Shown here in pieces: positions 35,601 through 56,590 of a stretch of 64,000 nucleotides of DNA. The notes beneath the pieces were generated by a model that worked only from the letters and a program-made list of their open reading frames with translations, was not told the DNA's origin and did no database searches. A program made the position numbers and the translations under genes. Each line of letters opens with the position of its first letter. Position 1 is the stretch's first letter. Source of the DNA: Volvox africanus (lineage: Eukaryota > Chlorophyta > Chlorophyceae > Chlamydomonadales > Volvocaceae); assembly GCA_030268105.1 (NCBI GenBank), contig BSDZ01000003.1, positions 4,883,001 through 4,947,000 on the forward strand, read 5' to 3'.

Positions 35601-38600
35601 GCGATGCCCCCCACGTCTCTGGGGCTTTGCGATCCAACTGCGCTTGTGCTTTCCTAGTCTTTCCCCATTACCACCGGGGCTTGGGGTTGGGTGGGGTACG
35701 CATCTTGCCGTCCTGCTAGTCCTCCGGCAGGTTGTCCGCCTTGTCCTCCGCACACTTGAGGACCCCCTCGCGCTGCGCCTCAGGTCTCTAGTCGCTCGCC
35801 GCATTTCCTAGGGTTCCCTCCTAAGGTCCATCAGGCCCTCGCCTTCGTTTTCGTTGGATGCCGACATGTGGTCTGTTCAACACCTCACTCCCTCTCCTTC
35901 TTGTCGCTCTCACTGGGGGTACGGTGAGGACCGCATTCAGGATGTGGTCGTCCCGATCTACTTCGGTGCGAGGCAGGGTTTGGGGGTGGTGGCCATGTCC
36001 GGTCTGCACCCCCGTGCCCCCCGCTGGCGGCGCACTCGCACCATGCTGTTCGCGGTGAGGGCCTGGGTGGGCCGGGGACCAGTGCTGAGAGGCTGTGGAG
36101 CGGCCAAAAAAGGAACGAAGGGCGGAAGGGAAGGGAACGATGGGGACGATGTTAAAGGGACCTCCGTAAGAGGCACAACGTGACCGCTGGAGGCTGTGCT
36201 GCTGGGGCCGTAAAGGCGAATGATCCGACCATATACCCGCCATCGCTTTCCTGTGCGACGCCTTCACCTTGCAATGGCGCAAGTGGAAGGTCCTTTACAG
36301 CTTTTGAAAGCCTTAAGAGGCTCAACGGCACTGACTTCAGTTCTTACTCCGGTGTTTCATTTCGCCCTCCTGGAGGGACCCTAGAAACCCCGCTGCCTAA
36401 CCGGTTCCGTATACGGCACCGTATACCTGCCCCTGGCCGCTCCCGTCCCCCTTTCAGGGTCGCATCTGTGGGGACCAGAGTAAACCCGACCCGCGCAAAC
36501 CCTGGCCGCATTGTGAAACAAATCGTAGCTCCGGATACTCTCAGGGCGTACGGCAGATGGTACGGATGGGTGTTTGATTTTTCGTGACGTACCGTGATGA
36601 GGGTTGAGGGAGTAGGAGGGGATGGGCACGTGTCGGGTTGCTGGTTTGGTCTGCACCAGATGGGGCGTGTGCAAACGAAAATGTAGCAGTAATGGTAGGT
36701 GAGGAAGCGGAGCATGATAGACAGGTGTGTATGTGTGTGTATGACGATACGCACGTAAATGATCAGGTCCTGTAGCATCCATTTTCCTCGTCCCTTGCCC
36801 GTAAGCTTTGTTCTCTGCTTGCTGTTTGTGAAGGTAGCGCTGTCCTTGGGCCTCCTCCCTCGTCAATACGCGCATCCCCAGGTTCACTTCTACCACCACA
36901 ACCGCACTGGATATCGGATTGTGACGGGGGACGCTAGGTACCCGGTGGACTTGCTCAATTACAGGTACGCTCCAGGGGGGCAGTTTCGCGAGGGCTGGCT
37001 ATGGGTGGGGTTTTGGACATTGCTTGGACCATAAAGAGATGCGGTGCGCGCGATGGGATGCTCAGGCGTTTCCATTAAATGTGGGGAGGAGAGCTTCTAA
37101 AAAGATGCAGCTTTAGCCATTTTGCCACTTTTAATCTGTTTATACGACGAAATGACGGACCTTGGGTACGGCGTGCGTCACCATCATCCGTGTGCCTCTC
37201 CGATATACTGGGATGGGAACTGGCAAGAGCTTGTGTGTGCATGTGTATGAAAACGTACGATTTCGCCAAAGGCTTTTGCGGCCGGCAAAACGCTTAGCCT
37301 ATGAGTCTGCATCCCTGGCGGTCCGATCTGCCTGTGCAGCTGGTGCTTGGCACCGTCTGGAGGGGGACACGGTCACCGGCAGGTGAGGGCTGGAGGGCAG
37401 GGGCCAGCGGACATTACAGCCGGGAAGGGGGAGGAAGGGGGAGGAAGGGGGAGGAAGGGGAGGTGGCGATACTGCAGGCTGTGAGTGCCCGATACCTCCG
37501 TGGTCATCTCCCACCTGAGTGCTCGCCGCTGGGTCGGAACGGGACCAACCCCCAGTTGTGGACATGATCTGGCCTGGTCTCCCAGGGCAATATGTGGCTC
37601 CCCCACGTGGGTATGACCCGCCACCATCATTCTAAATATTAATCATCGACTGGAAAAAGTTGCAACACACCGATACCGACCATCTCCTATTCCTTGCTGC
37701 CATCGCAGTCGCCAAATCTTTACGCACGTGGCTGTGCCCCTGCCGGCCTTTTTCAGCACCCCGACCTGGCTTCATGCTCCCACTCCATTTATTTCTCGGT
37801 TACCAACCGATTAATGTCCCATTTGTCGTATCCTTTGCCTCTACGACCTCCGCTGTTTTCACCCACGTTGCCTTACCTGCCTTCCTCTCTGACTCCAGAC
37901 TCGTTTGCCCCGTTCTGACCGTGAGAATCCGTCCCACTCGACTACCTTGTCCATTCCACATGCACCCACATGCACGCACGTTCACAACCTCTATCCCCTG
38001 TTTGGTTCAGTGTTATTGAGTGTCGTCATCGTCGTCGTCGTCTCGTCCACGGACCTTCACCCCCTTTCCGGCCCTTCTCCCCCTGTCCGGCGCAGGTGTT
38101 GGCATCCCTGGTGGGCTGCCTGCCTCTCATCATCAGCGATTCGGTGATGCAGCCCTTTGAACCGGAGATGGACTGGGACCTCTTTGGATTGCGAGTGAGG
38201 CATGGAGACATTCCCCGACTGCACGAGGTGCTGGCGGCCTTCAGTGAGGAGGATCTGGAGCGCAAGCGTGCGGTGTTGCGATGCGCCGCTCAGCACATGA
38301 TCTTCAGCACCGTTGGCGGCGCACTGATGCAGGAGGATGGCAGGTTTGTTTGGTGGAGGTTCACGGCGGGCTGGGTGGGCGGGCCGCGCAAGGTCGAGCT
38401 GAGGGAGAAGAAACTGGGCGGGGCAGGATAAACACTGTAAATGCAATTAAACCATGAAGAGCCAAACCCGATAAGACAGTGAGGGGAGAAGGGAAAGGGG
38501 GGATGGCGAAAGGAGGGGTGTACAGGCCCAGTGGGTTGCGATTGCCGGGTGGCGCGTGCTGCCACCGGCTGCAGCGGCGGAGGTTGCGTGTTTGAGCCGT

Positions 38601-39176
38601 ACCGGACAGCCTCTATGTCTCCGTACATAGAAGGGATCGGTCTTCTCCTTCCCCCTCTTCTTCGACTTCCCTCTTCCTACTTGACTGCCTGACGTGTGCT
38701 ACAGGTGGGACGCGTTCGAATTCATTTTGGAGATACTGCGTATGCAGCAGACCTACCCGGGGCTCAACCCTAAGGAATACGCCGCCACTGACGCTCAATA
38801 CCGCGCCTTCCTGAACTGCGGCGATGACGATGGCATGGCTACGTATGGTAAGAAGCTGCAGAAGGCGCAGGAGGCGCGGTACTCGGCGACGGAGCTGCCA
38901 CTGCCACCTAACGCGGCCGATGCGGCGGCGGCAGCGGAGCGCGGCTGGACTGGTATCACGATCGAGCAGTTTAGGGAGCTGTTGGCAAAATACGACGTCC
39001 AACAAGACCCCACAATAAAGGAGTCGCCCTTGCCACTCTGCAGCAACAGCCTGTTTGACTGGAAGGGTGCGCGTTGCCGCCAAAGCCGGCCGACATTAGT
39101 GAACTTCGCGCCGGGGGGTGCTGCGTGTGAGGGATACGAGGACCGCCTGAGCGAGTGCCCGCGCCTGTGGGTGTGA
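32654..39176 (+). CDS. Exostosin-family glycosyltransferase (GT47) with EGF-like modules
   Basis: Fourteen exons close in phase to about 635 aa: 32654-32716, 32800-32912, 33125-33297, 33801-33936, 34393-34486, 34691-34791, 35027-35087, 35430-35534, 35941-36054, 36458-36559, 36882-36964, 37340-37382, 38096-38343, 38705-39176. MIRKLLAILLTYLLRAA at the start is a signal peptide or anchor. Two Cys-rich EGF-like modules follow (GVCSEACYRVATCNEE to CDCPKHLSGWDCS; ACLNNCTMRGHCSLGACIC to DCS123). The exostosin domain starts at RPRIYVYDIPHKY (148-159). HRHFIIHTGDTG and the nucleotide-sugar motif SWCLAPSGGGHGHRQ (382-396), encoded by a 43-base exon, are typical, and GCLPLIISDSVMQPFE follows. It should add sugars in the Golgi, plausibly to wall or extracellular-matrix glycans; donor and acceptor are unknown. 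The first intron (32717-32799) was inferred because the signal peptide and EGF lie in different frames; that junction is the least certain. Confidence 0.88.
34034..34097. repeat. CA/CAGA microsatellite
   Basis: An imperfect run of ACAC and ACAG units in the intron between exostosin exons 4 and 5. Confidence 0.9.
35172..35196. repeat. CT dinucleotide microsatellite
   Basis: About twelve CT units followed by a TATATGTGTA stretch in the intron between exostosin exons 7 and 8. Confidence 0.9.
37423..37462. repeat. Tandem 10-bp repeat GGAAGGGGGA
   Basis: About four purine-only copies just downstream of exostosin exon 12. Confidence 0.9.
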
Positions 39177-41042
39177 GTGCGTAGAGAGCGTGAGGGAACG
39201 AGAGAGAGCGGGGAGGGAGAGAGCGGAGAGGCGGAGGAAAACGGGAGTGAAAGAAAGGTTGCTTGTGGTCAGAGAGGGCTGGACGGTCGGTGTGATCAGT
39301 AGGTGGGCAGGAAAGCATCGGACCTAGTCACAGGGCCAGCTGAATGGCGCTCTGTCACCTTCGAACTAAGACCAGCCAATCCATGGCTATAGCAGCTAGC
39401 GGAACAGGGACACTTAAGGCCGCCTGCTTTTACTATAAGCCACACGGTTGTGACAACCATGTCTATGTACTTAGTTGGCCTAGCCTAGAGTACTTTAGCC
39501 TTCACCGTGCCGGAAGCCCCATTGCCGACCCTGGGAGAGGTACCGCCCTATCGAAGTTGGCAACTAAGCCAACGTGAATGACAGGCGTACCATGAGTGGG
39601 CGATGTGGATGTCCCGGTGTACGGTACCGGTACGTCAGCTTAAGTGCTGCGTGTCCGTCGGCTCGATTCCTCGGGGTCATGCTGTGGTATTATGGCTCAC
39701 CAGGGTCTTCCTTGCCTTCCAAAAAGGAGGATGCGTTTACGCACCAGCCAGTGCGACAATTTACTCCTAACATACGTGATGTGCAAGTTGATCTTCAGGC
39801 AAGTACTTCCATTACAGGATATGCCGCTGAAGTTGTTCACACGGCTATGTCCGTTGGATATGCGTACAGGGAGGCCGATCTCCTGGACGGGAATCGCTAT
39901 CATTCCTCCATCCAGAGGAGCCGCGCCAGGCTCCCTCCACCCTGTACCTTGGCAACAAAATCCACATTTCAAATCGAGCTGATTGCGGGCCGGCCTCCGC
40001 ACTTCAGCGACTTTGAACGCGTTATGAGCACAGGTCAAGCGCACAGGTCAGCCAGTCTCGCATACCGCTGTTGCACACGGCCTGCCGACGAGCAGCATGG
40101 TGTCCGGAATTGCGTGTCTCCTGGCCATTATACTCCCTTCTACCACCTCTTGCGCTGGTGAGCTCCATACAGAGCTGAAAATGTCAAACCATGACGCACG
40201 CTGTGATAATAATCATGCATGCACGTATACCACGGGCCCGTCTAGGATACAAGCGTCGCCTAACCTCTAGCAGCACGGAGCAAACGCGCTATTGAGTGAG
40301 CATAGCATCACTCAGGAGTAAATTGCGTCTAGCCTCCTTCAGCTCAGTCCGGCAAGCTTCTCCCTGAGCCATTACAGCACGTACATCTTTCGTAGCTGTC
40401 GACGTACGAAAACAAGTAACCATGCTTCTTTGCACAGCGGCTGTGGCAAGAACCACCAAACACTTCCAGGAATAGGCAACCTTAGCGAGAGCTATACCTG
40501 CGCCCTGCTGTGTTCAGGCAGCCTCGCTGATTCCGGCAAACAGTCCAGACGTACCAGCAAGCTATAAACCAAAACAAAGCACAAGTTCGTTCTGTAAGAG
40601 GGGACGCCTTACGTCATCCTTTAAGGAGAGGATCACGATGCACACGGAAGAACACCACTACGACAGAGCTCCCGACTCAGCAGCTCTGCCCTCTCTCTCT
40701 GCTCCCCCTCTTGCCCCGCTTCTCTCTCGCCCTACTTCCTAAAATTACACGCGCCATACATATTGCCACAGGCTAGGCATATGAGCCATGCAATAAAAAA
40801 ATCACCCGAACCCACAACCAATTCGACATGCAAGAAGTTTGAATCTTGTCAGGCACGCAAACAAGATATGTGGTTTTCATATTCCCGCATGTGCGCAAGG
40901 CAACCGGGCGGGCCATGACCGGTGTGCTGCCGCTTCCCTGGACAAGCACCAGGGCCACCTTCCTTTTCCCTACGCCAAGAGCTGGAACTATTCCAGCGAG
41001 TCAACGTTGTTTGGGAGGCGAACAGTGGATGTAGGGGCCCCT
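39177..41042. other. Spacer between two convergent genes
   Basis: It holds the 3' UTRs of the exostosin gene (plus) and the TMEM184-like gene (minus). A plus-strand open frame at 39574-40161 (195 codons) has no recognisable motif and no good start context, so it is not called as a gene. Confidence 0.5.
40745..40749 (-). promoter_or_regulatory. Candidate TGTAA polyadenylation signal, TMEM184-like gene
   Basis: TTACA on the plus strand reads TGTAA on the minus strand, about 295 bases past the stop of the TMEM184-like gene, and is followed by a T run on that strand. Confidence 0.5.
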
Positions 41043-44000
41043 TCACAGCATGCGGTCATCGTCGTCCGAGTCCTCCAGCGCCGGTACGCCTAATGTCTCT
41101 CTCGTGATCTCACCAATACGAGAAATGACCGCGGCCGCAGCGCGCAAGCCCTGCCCGCTGCTCGGCGCCTGCTGCAGGCCGGTGACGGCTTGCTGGGCCC
41201 CACGCTCCAGGTCCATATCGCCAGGCCCAACGTTGGTCCGCCGCCGGCTGGGGCTCCGGCTGGCACTGCTGGCGTTGGACTGCCGGCCCAACGCCCCGCC
41301 GCCGCTGCCGCGGGACCGCTGCGGGCTTTCACTGTCTTCATCGCTCCCCGCCGAGGTGGCTAACATCTCGTGGTCCAAGGCGGTTTCCTGTGAATCGGCA
41401 GGAGGCGCGGAAGTTGCATCCATGCGACACCTGTCCCACGCTTCAACCAATATGGAGACCGGCTTTCATCCGTCTAATACTATACCTGCCTTAGGATAAA
41501 AGATCCAGCCTATTGAGAGCTGTGCTGCAACCCGTGCATAATAGTCATTAGAGACGGTATCAGCGGAGGAGGTCGTCCGGTCACAAGATCCAGTGGGTCT
41601 GGTGTGAGACTGCCGACACGCGAAAGCCCGCATCTCATAATAGCCGTTTCCCACTACCTCAACCCCAGACGCCTCAACCCGTAGATGGACACGGCTCAGC
41701 TCACCTGCAGATTGTCATCGTCATATTCAGCATCCGACTCTGAATCCACCAGCACCGCCTGCTTGCGTTCCGCCTCGCTGATAGCGGGCAGCCATCCAAA
41801 CACGCCCTTTCCTGTGCCTGGCTTGCCGAAAAATGCGGCTGCTTTGTTCGTGGGCTTTGGCGGCGGGTTCCACTCTTCACCCTCCCCGTCTGCGGCGCTG
41901 AAGACTGCAATAGCACCAGCATAGCAGGGCACGAGAAGCACGTTTAGTTGGCGTGCAACGGGCAGTAATCGCATGCAGGTCACTGTCGCGATGGAAGCCC
42001 GGCTATACAACGAAGGGTTGGGAAGCTCAGTGCGTGCAGGACGCCAGTACACAGATTAGGCGTCAGGTTACAACGGGTCAGGGAAGGCAAGAGGCGGTTA
42101 GGGCCTGTATTAAGTCGACATATGCATAGGTCGGTTGGAATTCTTAACTGGTGCACCCTCATACTGCGGATAACCTGCTGCTCCCGAAATTATGCCCAAA
42201 GTCGGCGCCAACCGGAGGTGTTGCCATGGATGTGCTGGACTATGTCCTGCTGCTAGGACCCCTCTGCCACAATGTGCGCTCAAAGACATCCTCCGGCGAG
42301 CTGTACCGCTAGCCAAAATGATAGATATTGTGCGCCATCCAGCGAACTGGTAGCCCTCTCCCCCATCCTCGGGCGTACCCGGTGCTCGGGCCCCACTACT
42401 GTTGGTCCGCTGCGCCTGGCGAGGGCCCTTGGACCGCCCGCCCTCCTCCATGGCCACCAGCTCCCCTGACGTTGAAAGCCGTTTGCGGGTCTGCTTTTTA
42501 CCGCCTGCCCGGAATTTTTTCCGCTTGACATTTTCCGATGGACCGCCATCGCTGTAGAGCACGTAGGTCTTGTAGTTGGGATTGAACTGAGGGGAGCATG
42601 GAGCAGGTCACGAGGGGAATACGCCGACAGCACGCAGTGATGGATTGGCATGTACCGACGGCTGAATTGGAAGGCTTCAAGCGTGTTGGACAGTAGACCC
42701 GTACATGCAGAAGGCAGGCTCAATCCTCCCCTAAGCAGCACCCGTATCAGACTGGTTTAATCAGCTGCCGAGTGACGGAGGTGCGGGCAGTTGCAACAGG
42801 CTTCGCGATCATAAGAGGGTTTTGCTCGCGTGTGGCTCAACCCAATACCAAAGGATGTACTGCCTTCAGCAGGTTAGGGTAACACACCAACCTCGCCGCC
42901 TTTTGCAAGAAGCGATGCCCGTACCTCGTTTCACACTTTGAACACCCAATCCCTCATATTCCGTCCCTCGTGTTTTATTTTATCATCCCCATCCGGACTG
43001 TAAGAAGTCAGTCGCAGTAAGGTGCAAACCAGCCGGATATTGACAGACTCCGAAGTAGGCTCGAAGTACCAACGCTCCTTTCAAGACGCATGCTGTGCTC
43101 GCTTGTTTCAAACGTAATATCTGTAGGTTTCTATGAATACTTATGGCAGCCGTTCACTACAGTAGTGGAGCATAGCCGCACGGATCAGTAGGGATTGCCG
43201 CCATCAGTTGTTGGGTCCGAGTAACCGCACCTGGTGCATGATGTCGCTGTAAACGTCCTGCAGGCTGATGGCGTGCAAAAACGCTGTAAGGCGCCACCCC
43301 GTCGTCTGGCCGCCCATCTTGTACTCGGTGTGCGGGAACGCGGCCCACATCATGCAGGCCGACATGAGCATCTCCATACACACCATCCAGTCCTGCAGTG
43401 CCGCTGCGTCTAATGGGTCCTTGAACTTGGATGAAAACATGGAAATGGCAATGCTCTGCGACGGAGGGGGCACAAAGATGGGGACCAGCGCATGGAGTCA
43501 GTGCTGTTGGAAGACCATGACATAGCCTATCGCAAGTCCATCCCCTCATGCTCACCTGCCAGAACGTCAGAAAGATGACCGCCTTGATGAGAATCAGTTT
43601 TAGTAACGGTCGGTATGGCTGAAGGACAGAAGGGGTAACACGGGAATAGCACAACCTCAGATGCGGACAGTGCGCGAGGGAGTTCAGGGGATGCCCCTGG
43701 GAGCTCCCTCGTCTAGTACACCAAGGGCACTTCATTCCGACCCGCTCCGATCCCCTTGCGTACCTCAAGTAACTCCTCACAACCGACATAGAACAGGAGC
43801 AGGTAATAAAGTGCGATCGTGTAGCAGGTATTGTATATAATTGAGATGTACAAGAACCTGCACGGCGCAAACCCGCAAACGTCAAATGATCCCGTGTTGC
43901 ACGTGTTCATCCTAGCATTGTTCAATGTCGTTCTCCAGTCCTAGCAGGCGCACTAAGGATCCAGTTTGCCCCAAATCTCAGGCTTAGAGCCGCCCTGGCC

Positions 44001-44729
44001 CACCCTTTTTTCCAGCTCCAGTCGCCGTCCTCATACATGCCGCCAGCGAAAAGGATGAGCGTCATGGAGGCAAGAATAGGTTTGGCAATGACGAACTGCA
44101 AGGTCCCTTGCTTGCATTTCCGCAGGAAGAAACCATCCACTTTGATGGGGGGCCAGCAGCACGTCATGAGCATCCAGGATGGCTTGATGAGTTTGCCCTC
44201 AGACTTCACCACCACCGCGCCAGGCCCACCCACGTAGGCCATGCACAGCGACAGAAAATTGTAGATCACCCATGCCTCATAGCTGTCGACAGATTGGGAA
44301 GAGGAACGTCAGGAAAATACTTGTGGACAGGCTGAAATACCCCATAAACCCTGCACTAACCCACCAGTCGCGTGGCACGTCGAAGTAGATGGAGTTCTCC
44401 CGATACATTAGTGAAAGCCATGATGTTACCCCGTAAAACGGAACCATGAAAATAATTCGAATGATGTAGCGCTGTAAGTGAAACACGGCCTCCGGTCAGC
44501 GGTCGGTCAAGCCAAAGCTTCGCACAAAAAAACTTACTTGGTACAGCGGCTCCGTATAATTCCTCAGATGACATAGAATCTGCAAGTTTCAAAAAGATGG
44601 GCAGGTTATGAGCAGCTCGTGCGGCATCATCAACAGTCCTACCCTCAACCAAACCTGAGTAATAGCCGACGCCACGGCCAGCCATGTTGATACCGTTGCT
44701 AATCCAAGTGTAACTGGGTCGCGAAGCAT
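41043..44729 (-). CDS. TMEM184 / LAZ1 / organic solute transporter Ost-alpha family membrane protein
   Basis: Ten minus-strand exons close in phase to about 563 aa: 44729-44655, 44579-44538, 44471-44365, 44282-44004, 43911-43764, 43618-43556, 43455-43231, 42586-42379, 41904-41705, 41387-41043. It is a seven-helix DUF300 protein. In plants this family (LAZ1) acts at vacuole or endomembranes, in animals as a solute transporter subunit. Helix 1 is TWLAVASAIT. Family signatures follow in order: HLRNYTEPLYQRYIIRI, FMVPFYGVTSWLSL, DVPRDCYEAWVIYNFLSL, YVGGPGAVV, YISIIYNTCYTIALYYLLLFY, LIKAVIFLTFWQ and DWMVCMEMLMSACMMW. The last 250 residues are a basic then acidic, probably cytosolic, tail ending in DSDDDDRML. 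Borders within the tail (42379, 41904, 41387) were chosen by phase and are less certain than the core. The gene is divergent from the RecQ gene. Confidence 0.88.
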
Positions 44730-45227
44730 GCTTTCTAATCTCTATTTTCGCACAAAGACACTGCTTGACCGTATTCTCTGACTACAAAGCGAGGCCTTTC
44801 TTAATTACCCCTAATCAAACGCATTAATAATATAGCTTGCATCTTATGCTGGGTGGCCCTTAGGCCACAGGTGCCTTCCGCAAAGATAGAGTGATTGCGT
44901 ATATGCGTGTTGTATAGCCGTCTCCCAAGGGCACATTCATATTTTCATAAAATACTGAAATGCACGTAAGTCATTTGGTGCACTGTATACACATTGCGGA
45001 TGGATGAGTGATGATGGCCAGGTGGACGTATCTAGCTTCAGTTCCGAACGAGAGAGAATGGTTAAATGTGAAAAGAATCCCTGTTTAAATTTTAACATCC
45101 AAAACTATTGTTCGCTTTGTGGTGTAGGCCGTCAGTACCGGTAAACTGCTTGTCACCGTTACCCGACTGAGGGTGGAAGCGTGGATCACATAAGAACTGC
45201 TACATAACGGTGTGCCGCTGAGTAATT
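44730..45227. promoter_or_regulatory. Shared head-to-head promoter region (TMEM184-like / RecQ)
   Basis: The 498 bases between two divergent start codons must contain both promoters and both 5' UTRs. The stretch is AT-rich relative to its neighbours. No TATA box or known operator was identified. Confidence 0.5.
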
Positions 45228-53399
<8,172 letters not shown>

Positions 53400-54074
53400 C
53401 GTACAGGGGAGAGCGGATAGAGGCACCCAGGGGCCCTCGCAGTCTCCGGCAGAGTAGGCCTTTAGTAGGATGTGCTGGCCTTCAGTAGGTATTGGTAAGC
53501 AGTGTGGGAAGAGCGCTCCTCAGCGACTCGAAGCTCCAGATATCCTTTTCGCCCTTTCCGGTTGACCTTAATCATAATGTGCGGTTGGGCGTTTCCAACG
53601 ATTTGTGCCGGGTTTTAGGTTACATAGGTTACAGGTTATACAGCTGCAATATATAGACCGTTCATCACAGGAGAGATGTCATCTCCTCGCATCCTCGCAT
53701 GGCTGATCTACCCTGGCTTCTACACGGTATCGCCTCCACCACGTAGGGCCCCTGCTCGTGATCTTAAGGTACGTAAGTAGATATGTACAGTTTCGCATGG
53801 CACCCTCGCTCTAGGTTTTCATCAGGATTACCAGACCTAGGCTGTGTGGCACACTGTGCCCCATGGTGTGACACCGGGAAGAAGAGCTTTCTTGAACACT
53901 GCGAGCTGCGTGTGCGGGCGACGTGTGCATTCCCGCTATGTGGATGCAGGGATCATACATAATGATGATGTAGGACCACGTCCCACGTTTTCGGAAAGCA
54001 CCCGTGGGCCAATGGACAACTTATAGATCTGTCCTGGTGGCATTCGGGTGGAGTCGCCCGGAATCAGACCTTAC

Positions 54075-54284
54075 CTTCCATGCCCTCGTCAGTTCCTCGT
54101 GAAGTTGCCTTAGCTTCACCTCGCATGTGAAAGAGGAGGTTGGCGAGCTTGTGAACAAAGCGCAGGCTAAGCATATGCAGTTAGATGCTGCGGGAAAACC
54201 TGGCGGGCCCCGCGGATGGAAATCCGCTGTGCGCGCGTTGCTACCTTGATCCTGCTGCTGCAGGTCAAGATAGATCATTTTTGC
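54075..54284 (-). other. Two candidate minus-strand exons, gene not resolved
   Basis: Segment 54284-54245 follows a pyrimidine-rich acceptor and could encode AKMIYLDLQQQDQ before a GTAGCA donor. Segment 54119-54075 follows another good acceptor and could encode VKLRQLHEELTRAWK before a GTAAGG donor. Both look helical. They do not join in the frame that gives both peptides, so at least one is misread or an exon is missing. Confidence 0.2.
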
Positions 54285-55455
54285 CTGAAAAATAACCACC
54301 ACGTCTTCTCCCGCCAGGATTTTCAGAACGGACCTGATCCCACACAATAATACGGCGCCACGCGTACTGCAAATCAATGGGATTGCAACCTTTTTACGGA
54401 GAAAGGACACAGGACACCAGATACCACTTGTCCGTGAGTTACACAAGCGTGTTACCCTCAGGTGGCGGGAATGGCACCGCACAAGCGCACACGGCTAAGT
54501 ACCTGCTCAAATCAGATATCCCCTGTCGATTACTTGAACATCGTCACCCCGTTAACCTCAACTGTTCACAGTTACCTCAACACTAATCCAGCATCCACTT
54601 AGCGAGTTTCCACTGCATGGCCCTCCGTACGTATCCATGGGTTTGCATCCATAGGATTTGGCTACAATAAACCTTCAAGCACCTGGGTATATCTCCATGC
54701 GTACAATCAAACATCCGTAAGCAAGATAACTGAATATGTACACCGAATACAAACCTGTGAAAGCGCGGCACATACTAATATCTACACCCCTGCGCTGTAA
54801 CTATGTGATGCGGAAAGCTGTTGCAAAAACATTGGTTCAGTCCCCGCCTAAATGACCACAGCATGCGACATTCCAATAGGCCGCGCATGAATCAAATACG
54901 CAGATGTAGATATGACGCCTTGCCCCGTGCTGCGCTATGAGGGTGCGCCATAGTATGTGCTGGGACGGGCCGTCTGCCTCAGATACATGAGAACGGGCAT
55001 AATATCTGGCGGCCAAGCGTGTAGCTTTTGCCGCTTTCCCATCCCGCGGCAAGTCCCATATCAAAAGTTGTCAAAAACATTGACGTCCTTATGAACAACC
55101 CGGCCCACCCCGACAGCCCATTGGATATGGCGTACCTGCCTGCTGCGTCAATCCATGCAGACTCAATATTAACGAAGCGGATTTTCCAGAGGATTTTCCA
55201 CCAAGTCATCACCAAAACCCATGAAAGCCGTACATCATCACAGCCGTACATCGCACATATGCCGAAATGCTGCGTCCTAACTATTGCGTCAACGTCGGCG
55301 CCTGAGAAACAAGTGATCAAGTCGTAATTAGGTAAGCACCATACGAGTCAACCATTGTCCGCCCCTTTCCTTGCGTCGCGCCCATGCATGGCATCGTGGC
55401 GGGTATTGTGCATCGGTGATACAGTGACGAAGCCTTTCCTCCAACAATTCGGGTT

Positions 55456-55460
55456 TTACA
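55456..55460 (-). promoter_or_regulatory. Candidate TGTAA polyadenylation signal, lysine-rich gene
   Basis: TTACA on the plus strand gives TGTAA on the minus strand, 66 bases past the stop codon. Confidence 0.5.
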
Positions 55461-55526
55461 CAAAGCGCACCAGAGTCACTCCTGGTGATGTGATGGCACC
55501 GTGATCAGCTTTGCTTGAAGCTGCGC

Positions 55527-56252
55527 TCAATCAGCGTCCATAGCTGTAACTCCCTCCGCCGACGGTTGACCTTTGCCACCGGCTGCATTGCTCGTCTTCT
55601 TATTCATATTCTTTTTCTTGATGGTCTTCTTCTGCGTCTTATCCTTTTGGAGCTCCTGAAGCTCTAATAGGGCCGCTTGCTTCGCCTCTGACACCTCCTT
55701 CCGCTGCACTTTGTTACCGGGCACCTTGGTGAGCTTGACCCTGCGAATGCAAGCACGCATGGAGGGTTGACGTGAACCTGCGCTGTTGCGGCATGTAAGC
55801 AGCCACAATAGTTTTGTGAATGACGGTATTACGAAAGTTACGGGTGCCGAAAACAGTTTTGCAGCCTGACCATCAAATCAAATGTAACTTTGATATCGTA
55901 TGAAGTTTCAATTTAAAGCCCTCAAGGTTATAGATTGGGTGCGCTGGTGTCATCGCGTGCAAGGAACCTGACATCTACCAACGGCCGCCGCCACCCCTTG
56001 TTGACGTTACCTGGCCTGCTTCAATTTAGCAACTTTAACCTTCAGCGCCCGCTTCAGCTCAACCTTATTTTTTTGACGCTCCTTCGCTGATAGCCCCGTC
56101 GCGACGCTAGCGTCATTTGGCACATCTCCGTCGATCCCGTCGTCCGACGACATAGTTCCGGCATCCACCATAGCCGCATCGCCATTCTGTTTGGATTTTT
56201 GCTTCTTTTGCTTCTTTTTCTTGTTCTTCTTTGACCCAAAGCCGGGTTTCAT
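55527..56252 (-). CDS. Small lysine-rich protein, function unknown
   Basis: Two minus-strand exons, 56252-56011 and 55740-55527, join at phase 2 to 151 aa. The intron has a GTAACG donor and a CAG acceptor. The start is MKPGFGSKKNKKKKQKKQK, a very basic run that looks like a nuclear or nucleolar signal. A short acidic and Ala/Ser-rich segment follows, then ATGLSAKERQKNKVELKRAL and a long charged helix through KEVSEAKQAALLELQELQK, ending in more lysines and TAMDAD. Composition resembles small ribosome-biogenesis or RNA-associated factors, but no family was recognised, so no role is assigned. It is divergent from the fibrillin gene, with 338 bases between starts. Confidence 0.75.
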
Positions 56253-56590
56253 GGTTTCGTCCTGGTATTATTACGCAGATGCCGCCTTCGATTAAAAAAA
56301 ATAATAAGATCTACGGCAAGGACTATTCATAAGCTTTTAATTTTTGTCCTAAAATACTCTTCTATACATAGGGCAAGGCATCTTGTTATTGCCCCGAGCT
56401 CCGAAACCTTGGACAATATTTACTATGACCAAAACCGGCCTCATTCTTGAATCGGCTACCTAAATCGTTTTTGATGCCAGTGGTAGTCCTGTAGTATTGA
56501 AAATAAAATTTATACTTGTAGTTTGTGTTCGGCAAGAAGGGTTACCCATCGCTGAATTTTGATGCTTTGACCATTATCGCCAAGATCAGC
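56253..56590. promoter_or_regulatory. Shared head-to-head promoter region (lysine-rich gene / fibrillin)
   Basis: The two start codons are 338 bases apart on opposite strands. The spacer is AT-rich with A/T runs. No specific element was recognised. Confidence 0.5.

Larger units (their letters stand above)
53400..55526. other. Spacer between RecQ and the lysine-rich gene
   Basis: It begins with the RecQ 3' UTR. No complete gene was resolved. Two short, well-bounded minus-strand exon candidates are listed separately. Open frames at 54979-55327 on both strands have no recognisable content. Confidence 0.45.

Noticed and set aside
37079..37389. Alternative readings of the exostosin exon 12 area, such as FCGRQNA and SACAAGAWHRL
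   Set aside because: Only the frame starting at 37340 gives the family motif CLAPSGGGHGHR and closes both neighbouring phases.
39574..40161. A 195-codon plus-strand open frame
   Set aside because: No recognisable motif, mixed codon use, and it lies where two 3' UTRs converge. Lack of transcript data leaves it undecided but not supportable.
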